Shown in pieces: positions 60,384 through 64,000 of a stretch of 64,000 nt of DNA (position 1 is the stretch's first letter; each line of letters begins with the position of its first letter). Below the pieces are notes generated by a model that was not told where the DNA came from, ran no database searches, and saw only the letters and a program-made list of their open reading frames with translations. Source of the stretch: Halalkalicoccus paucihalophilus (GTDB lineage: Archaea; Halobacteriota; Halobacteria; Halobacteriales; Halalkalicoccaceae); assembly GCF_001593955.1 (NCBI RefSeq), contig NZ_LTAZ01000012.1:159250-223249 (forward strand), in the 5' to 3' direction. A program made the position numbers and the translations under genes.

Positions 60384-60956
60384 TTAGTTACGGTTGGGGA
60401 TGAAGTTCCGCAAGAAGCGATTGCCGAATACGAGGACAAGAAGCGCACCGACAAGATCAAAGACGAGATTGAGAAGGGTATCACGAGCACTGTAGGGGAT
60501 GAGTACGGGTTGAAGACCGAGACGCTCGGTGACTCCGTGGATAGTATACTCCATGAGCTCCCACAGAACGCCACCACCGACAATGGCGGCAAGAACACGT
60601 GAGTTAGGGTTATGGCCACGGCGGCACGCAGCGACATGGACGAATCCGCCGAGGAGAGATGCAGAAAGGACATGCGTAAGGTGATCCCACCACCATGTGT
60701 CATCGTAGAGGCCGAGCATGCTGGCGGCGTGAGTAAGCATCGCCGTCGCCGTATACATACGTTGCCACGGCCGGAACGCAACGTTGTACCGATGTTCGAT
60801 AAGACGAGGAAGGTAAGCCGCCGCGAATGAAAGGGCACCGTTTACTACTGCACCCGAATTCCGTCGTCGAACTCCCGCCATAATTACCGCCATAATCGCA
60901 CCCTTGATACCGCGCTGAGCCGTTTGAATCACCGAAGTCTGCGTGATCTGCGTCAT
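60384..60956 (-). CDS. DUF2238/YjdF-like membrane protein, paralogue of the 55.2 kb gene
   Basis: 190 residues. The shared motifs are DDTWWWDHLTHVLSASLLGG, GGGVLWELMEYTIHGV and ARDTLLNLVFDLVGALLVLV. About five helices. Spacing of the Asp/His and Glu motifs matches the 55.2 kb protein, so both belong to one superfamily, but overall identity is low. It stands alone here. The plus-strand frame opposite is a shadow. Confidence 0.72.
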   Translation of the reverse strand: MTQITQTSVIQTAQRGIKGAIMAVIMAGVRRRNSGAVVNGALSFAAAYLPRLIEHRYNVAFRPWQRMYTATAMLTHAASMLGLYDDTWWWDHLTHVLSASLLGGFVHVAACRRGHNPNSRVLAAIVGGGVLWELMEYTIHGVTERLGLQPVLIPYSARDTLLNLVFDLVGALLVLVFGNRFLRNFIPNRN

Positions 60957-61229
60957 TGATATCGTTCCTTCAAAGTAATTGACTTCGCTTTATGTGACGA
61001 GACTCCCCTCGCTGCTCATGAGGTCATCTTCCCTCATCCTCAATCTTCTGAACATATACTCATATCTCATAGAGTGAGTTCCGTCATTAGTGAAGTAGAG
61101 CGTCCTGCCTATACACCGTTTAGACGAGAACCGACCCGGCTACCGACTCTTGGTCGTCCTCATACTCACTTCCCCACGCAGGCAGATGTCTTATTGAGCT
61201 ATCAGGAGTGGGAATAGACGGCGATACAC

Positions 61230-61721
61230 ATGAGCGTTGACTCCACAGAAGACCTGTTCGTCGAGGGGCTACAGCACATCTATTACACCGAACAGCGGCT
61301 AGTCGATGCACTCGAGGAACTTGAAAGCACCTCCAGTGCTGATGAACTCAAAGAAGGGTTCTCCGAGCATCGTTCGGAAACACAGAACCACATCGAGCGG
61401 CTCGAAGAGGTATTTGAGGCCGTCGGGCAGGACCCGGACGGTGCAGAGGATCCCGTCGTCGAAGGCATGATCGAAGCGCACGAAGAGTTCGTCGACAAAG
61501 ATCCCAGCGACGGGGCACTTGACCGCTTCAATATCGCTGCGGGCCAAAAGTCCGAACACTACGAGATCGCCTGCTATGGCAACCTCACACCGATGGCCGC
61601 TCAACTCGGTCTTGATGAGACTGCAGACCTCCTTGAGCAGAACATGCGCGAAGAACAGAATGCGCTAGACGAACTTGCTACGTTGGGAGAGGAGTTCGAT
61701 TACGGTCGCCTCGAAGTGTAA
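61230..61721 (+). CDS. DUF892 (YciE/YciF) ferritin-like protein
   Basis: 163 residues forming a four-helix bundle. Typical parts are DLFVEGLQHIYYTEQRLVDA, GFSEHRSETQNHIERLEEVF, KSEHYEIACYGNLTPMAAQL and ETADLLEQNMREEQNALDEL. Glu and His residues in the bundle are positioned as in di-iron ferritin-like proteins. DUF892 proteins are linked with osmotic and oxidative stress. It stands alone. Confidence 0.88.
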   Translation: MSVDSTEDLFVEGLQHIYYTEQRLVDALEELESTSSADELKEGFSEHRSETQNHIERLEEVFEAVGQDPDGAEDPVVEGMIEAHEEFVDKDPSDGALDRFNIAAGQKSEHYEIACYGNLTPMAAQLGLDETADLLEQNMREEQNALDELATLGEEFDYGRLEV

Positions 61722-61831
61722 TATCGACGACATTCGAAATTTTTCTGCTGAACTAGTCCTCATCTACTCTGTAATCAACAGCAGGTATTGAGTCACCATT
61801 ACACACCTCTGTGGAGAGTTATCACAGACGA

Positions 61832-61867
61832 CTGTCCTAAGGCGTAGCCATTGCGCTTCGGGGACAG
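61832..61867. other. Stem-loop between ferritin-like and antitoxin genes
   Basis: Arms CTGTCC (61832-61837) and GGACAG (61862-61867), with inner pairing AAGGCG/CGCTT. It lies 110 bases after the DUF892 stop and could be a transcript end structure, though no T-run follows. Confidence 0.35.
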
Positions 61868-62065
61868 CGGCGACCCTGTCGTTTCCCCTGATGATTATCT
61901 CAGTAATCATAAATGAATGAATTCTTGCTCGTGCTCATAGTAAATATAACAGTTGATTGATATGTGGGTTGCTGAGAGCGACAGAATTTTCTCACCTTGA
62001 GGTGCTGAATAATGGCCACGAACAGTTATGTGGCTAGAGTGGGTATATGAAAATGGGTAATAGAA

Positions 62066-62311
62066 ATGGGTACAAAAGAGAACGTAGAAACGGTGCGGGT
62101 GGATACTCGTGGACGGATTACGCTGCCGCGGCATATCCGACAGCGGTTTCGGATAGACGAAGGTGATGAGCTCGACCTCACGATTCGAGAGGGAAAAATT
62201 CACCTTGCAAAGGACCGGCCCGAGCTCCAGACGATTAGCGATGAGCGTGAGTGGGGCGAGGAAGCCTTCGTAGATGCCGGTGAAGCACTCTTTGGCGGCG
62301 AGCACGAATGA
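62066..62311 (+). CDS. AbrB/MazE-type antitoxin
   Basis: 81 residues with a swapped-hairpin DNA-binding domain at 8-50: ETVRVDTRGRITLPRHIRQR, then FRIDEGDELDLTIREGKIHL. The C-terminal acidic tail (SDEREWGEEAFVDAGEALF) should wrap the toxin. It represses its own operon in related systems. Its stop overlaps the PIN toxin start (ATGA). Confidence 0.87.
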   Translation: MGTKENVETVRVDTRGRITLPRHIRQRFRIDEGDELDLTIREGKIHLAKDRPELQTISDEREWGEEAFVDAGEALFGGEHE

Positions 62312-62766
62312 CGCGATTGCTCATCGACGTGAACGCATTTGCCGTGAGCTTGGTTGAGTCTCATCCCGGTCATGAGTATGTCACGTCTCACGTGCATCCG
62401 GCACTGACTGGAGACAATACTCTGCTCGTCTATAGCTATCTCCCGTTTCGAGCACAGTGGGTGCTCACCACCAAGTGGGGGTATGACCGTGTAGATGCTC
62501 GGAATGCAGTCTCATCGTTTCTCCAGCATCCAATGGCCGTCATTGACGCGGACATTGATACGGTGCTCAATTCGTATGATATCAGTTCTGAGAAAAACCA
62601 CGATGTGTATGACTCATTCTACATCTCGTTAGCCCGCACTCACAATACGGATGCGATTCTCACCACTGATCGGGGGTTCGAACAGTTGTGTGAGGGCGAG
62701 TCTTTTGAGTATCTTAATCCAGTACCGGATGACGTACTGGAGCGATTTAGCCGCATCAATTCGTAG
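62308..62766 (+). CDS. PIN-domain toxin (VapC-like)
   Basis: 152 residues of the PIN ribonuclease fold. The first acidic residue is D7 in LLIDVNAF; the central pair sits in HDVYDSFYISLARTHNTDAI (D99, D102) and D121 in LTTDRGFEQL. The usual Glu near residue 40 (as in SELTLAE) is not evident in LLVYSYLPFRAQWV, so activity may be altered. Overlap with the antitoxin gene marks a type II pair. An inverted repeat begins 3 bases after the stop codon. Confidence 0.85.
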   Translation: MTRLLIDVNAFAVSLVESHPGHEYVTSHVHPALTGDNTLLVYSYLPFRAQWVLTTKWGYDRVDARNAVSSFLQHPMAVIDADIDTVLNSYDISSEKNHDVYDSFYISLARTHNTDAILTTDRGFEQLCEGESFEYLNPVPDDVLERFSRINS

Positions 62767-62768
62767 CA

Positions 62769-62814
62769 CCTTGTGCAACATTGGCCGTTCGTAGAAGGTG
62801 GTTGTTGCACAAGG
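62769..62814. repeat. TTGTGCAAC inverted repeat 6
   Basis: Perfect arms CCTTGTGCAAC (62769-62779) and GTTGCACAAGG (62804-62814), extended by one A-T pair outside, with a 24-base loop. It starts 3 bases after the PIN toxin stop codon, and GTAGTACTAC follows within 15 bases. Confidence 0.85.
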
Positions 62815-63483
62815 TTCGATCGACTGTAGTACTACGGCGACCGCCGCCAACCACCACAATCCAGCCGTCGCGCCTCCGGCTCTCTGGCGGGAGAAGATAC
62901 CAGCCCCGCTTCCCCCACCGCAGCGGAATGAACCTCACCGCCTCACAGTAAGGGGTTGGCCCGGTTTCGATACGGGGCGTCAATATTTCCCTGGGGGCGT
63001 GCTTAAGGGCACTCAATCAAAATACCACAGCCACCTTCGCAGAAGCGCGCGAAAAATCCGACCCGAAACGACGGCTCGCGCGACGAAAATCAGGCCGAAA
63101 AAGGTGCACATGATGATAAATCGGCTGGCTGTATCTATCGATCCTCCAGATACGAACTGACCTCTGATACGTGCCACAGCTGACTCCTGGAACCCTCGCT
63201 CGCTCGGGACAGTCGTCATACCGCATGCACGAAAAAACCGCCTGCTAGATGCTGAAGGGCCGAGTAGCGGGGAGAGTTACAACGAATCATAGCAGGACAC
63301 CCCATGAGTCACCAACAACCTCCTACCAGACGAAGTATGCCAAGGGTGTCCCATTTCCTCTATACCGTCATATCCGTATTGTTAGAGGGAGCTTATGGAG
63401 ACGGCCCCGGACGAGTGCTCACTCAAAATGCGTGTTACAATGCACACACACGGGATGGCCACTTGGGGAGAAATGGGCTCGTG
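62815..63483. other. Region with no secure gene
   Basis: About 670 bases. The only candidate is a minus-strand frame at 63013-63219. The rest shows no supported gene or repeat. Confidence 0.4.
63013..63219 (-). CDS. Possible small membrane protein
   Basis: 68 residues with one strong hydrophobic stretch, ASRFIIMCTFFGLIFVARAV, followed by a basic tail (RIFRALLRRWLWYFD). The first 25 residues are unremarkable and the start is unsure. The basic tail is unlike most haloarchaeal proteins, so it may be a chance frame. Confidence 0.25.
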   Translation of the reverse strand: MTTVPSERGFQESAVARIRGQFVSGGSIDTASRFIIMCTFFGLIFVARAVVSGRIFRALLRRWLWYFD

Positions 63484-63735
63484 TTAGTCGTCGGCGAGTG
63501 GGGGCTCCGCGATCGTATCAGTCGTGTCCTCGTCCTCCTGGTCGTCCTCGAGGTTGGCGGCCAGCTGCTCAAATTCCTTGCCGCCGTGTTCATCGGCAAC
63601 GTACTGTGCAAACTCACGGCCGCTGTTCGGGTCGTAGTTGAGCAGCATGTCCTCGAAGGGGGATGATTCAACACGTATCGGGATCCACCCTTGCCGATCC
63701 TGAAGCGAGATTAGGCACTCCGAAGGGTGAGCCAA
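63484..63735 (-). CDS. Small acidic hypothetical protein
   Basis: 83 residues from a TTG at 63735; the frame is open further upstream through ACGTTCTGTTGTTTCGATCG with no ATG or GTG, and an internal ATG (MLLNYDPNSGREFAQ) is possible. The body ECLISLQDRQGWIPIRVESS and a very acidic C-terminus (LEDDQEDEDTTDTIAEPP) look like a real halophilic protein. The palindrome at 63784 lies just upstream, between it and the divergent candidate RNA. Confidence 0.5.
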   Translation of the reverse strand: MAHPSECLISLQDRQGWIPIRVESSPFEDMLLNYDPNSGREFAQYVADEHGGKEFEQLAANLEDDQEDEDTTDTIAEPPLADD

Positions 63736-63783
63736 TGCGTATTGGTAATCCCAGTCCCGATCGAAACAACAGAACGTGCCCCT

Positions 63784-63933
63784 TCTGCGAAAATCGCAGA
63801 TTAGGAGGGGGTTAGTGAGGTTTAAGTAATATCATCCCCTAGTACTGATTGCCTCATCGAACCCAAATGGGCTGAGAGGGGGCAAGGTGTGTCAGAGGCA
63901 CCTTTTCTGCAGGTTTCTCGCTGACCCCTCTCA
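63784..63933 (+). ncRNA. Candidate structured RNA, copy 2, with palindromic operator
   Basis: A perfect palindrome TCTGCGAAAATCGCAGA (63784-63800), then GAGGTTTAAGTAAT (63817-63830) at the same spacing as copy 1, then TGTCAGAGGCACC (63890-63902) about 70 bases after the TATA-like box. TGAGAGGGG (63873-63881) pairs with CCCCTCTCA (63925-63933), and AAGGTG pairs with CACCTT inside. Where copy 1 has a G-U pair in this inner stem, copy 2 has A-U. Confidence 0.5.
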
Positions 63934-64000
63934 CGCAATAGTAACGCGATTACTCCTTATTAATGTTCTGCTCAATATCATGTTTAGTGTGAAATTCACA

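Noticed and set aside
60279..60602. 107-residue plus-strand acidic frame
   Set aside because: It looks protein-like, but is antisense to the conserved motifs of the DUF2238-like gene, and charged antisense frames are expected there.
61907..62305. 132-residue minus-strand frame opposite the antitoxin
   Set aside because: Antisense to a clear AbrB-type antitoxin and unlike any family.
63249..63666. Two plus-strand frames of 120-130 residues
   Set aside because: Arg/Pro/Ser-rich or antisense to the acidic 63.5 kb gene; no family likeness.

Overview
The window reads as part of a secondary replicon (large plasmid or megaplasmid) of a haloarchaeon. The proteins are strongly acidic and small genes often overlap as ATGA. 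It encodes Orc1/Cdc6, HTH_10 (Bat-type) regulators, Lrp/AsnC regulators, TRAM and DUF7344-type proteins and Tat-signal lipoproteins. It also carries several haloarchaeal-type IS200/IS605 elements and relics. I did not see rRNA, tRNA or CRISPR arrays. I do not commit to a genus.

Layout. 0.3-4.9 kb: a GH13 alpha-glucosidase, a GH97 glycosidase split by a tnpB-only IS200/IS605 element, and a cupin. 5-6.7 kb: gamma-glutamyltransferase. 7.0-10.8 kb: a Zn/Cd P-type ATPase and an HTH_10 regulator bounded by two related repeats. 11-18.5 kb: a DHFR/RibD-like reductase, a sugar porter, small proteins, a TRAM protein, and a beta-CASP nuclease overlapped by a DUF6788 gene. 18.8-22.7 kb: the replication and partition core, with orc1/cdc6, six ORB-like repeats, a probable partition partner, parA and an AT-rich iteron block. 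22.8-25.1 kb: a complete tnpA/tnpB IS200/IS605 element inserted in a small gene, plus a tnpB relic. 25.3-34.6 kb: a potassium/osmolyte island with TrkH, two APC permeases fused to universal-stress domains, two Lrp-RCK_C regulators, UspA, a zinc ribbon and two paralogous 65-68 aa membrane proteins. 35.6-48.2 kb: a copper island with a CopB ATPase, CopZ, DUF5676, a YHS permease, a multicopper oxidase, DUF302, DUF4396, a Csp-type copper storage protein, a SHOCT membrane protein and a YtkA-like protein. 48.5-64 kb: small accessory genes, HTH_10 regulators, a substrate-binding lipoprotein coupled to an APC permease, membrane proteins, a CBS protein, a DUF892 ferritin-like protein and an AbrB/PIN toxin-antitoxin pair.

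Two families of non-coding structure stand out. One is an inverted repeat with arms CCTTGTGCAAC and GTTGCACAAGG, present six times at module borders. The other is a three-copy element (about 11.0, 60.0 and 63.9 kb) with an upstream palindrome, a TATA-like box and an invariant TGTCAGAGGCACC. Flanking stems in this element differ in sequence but still pair, as expected of a structured RNA. IS200/IS605 debris (orphan left ends, a non-autonomous LE/RE element, tnpB relics) marks most module borders, which fits assembly of the replicon from accessory blocks.
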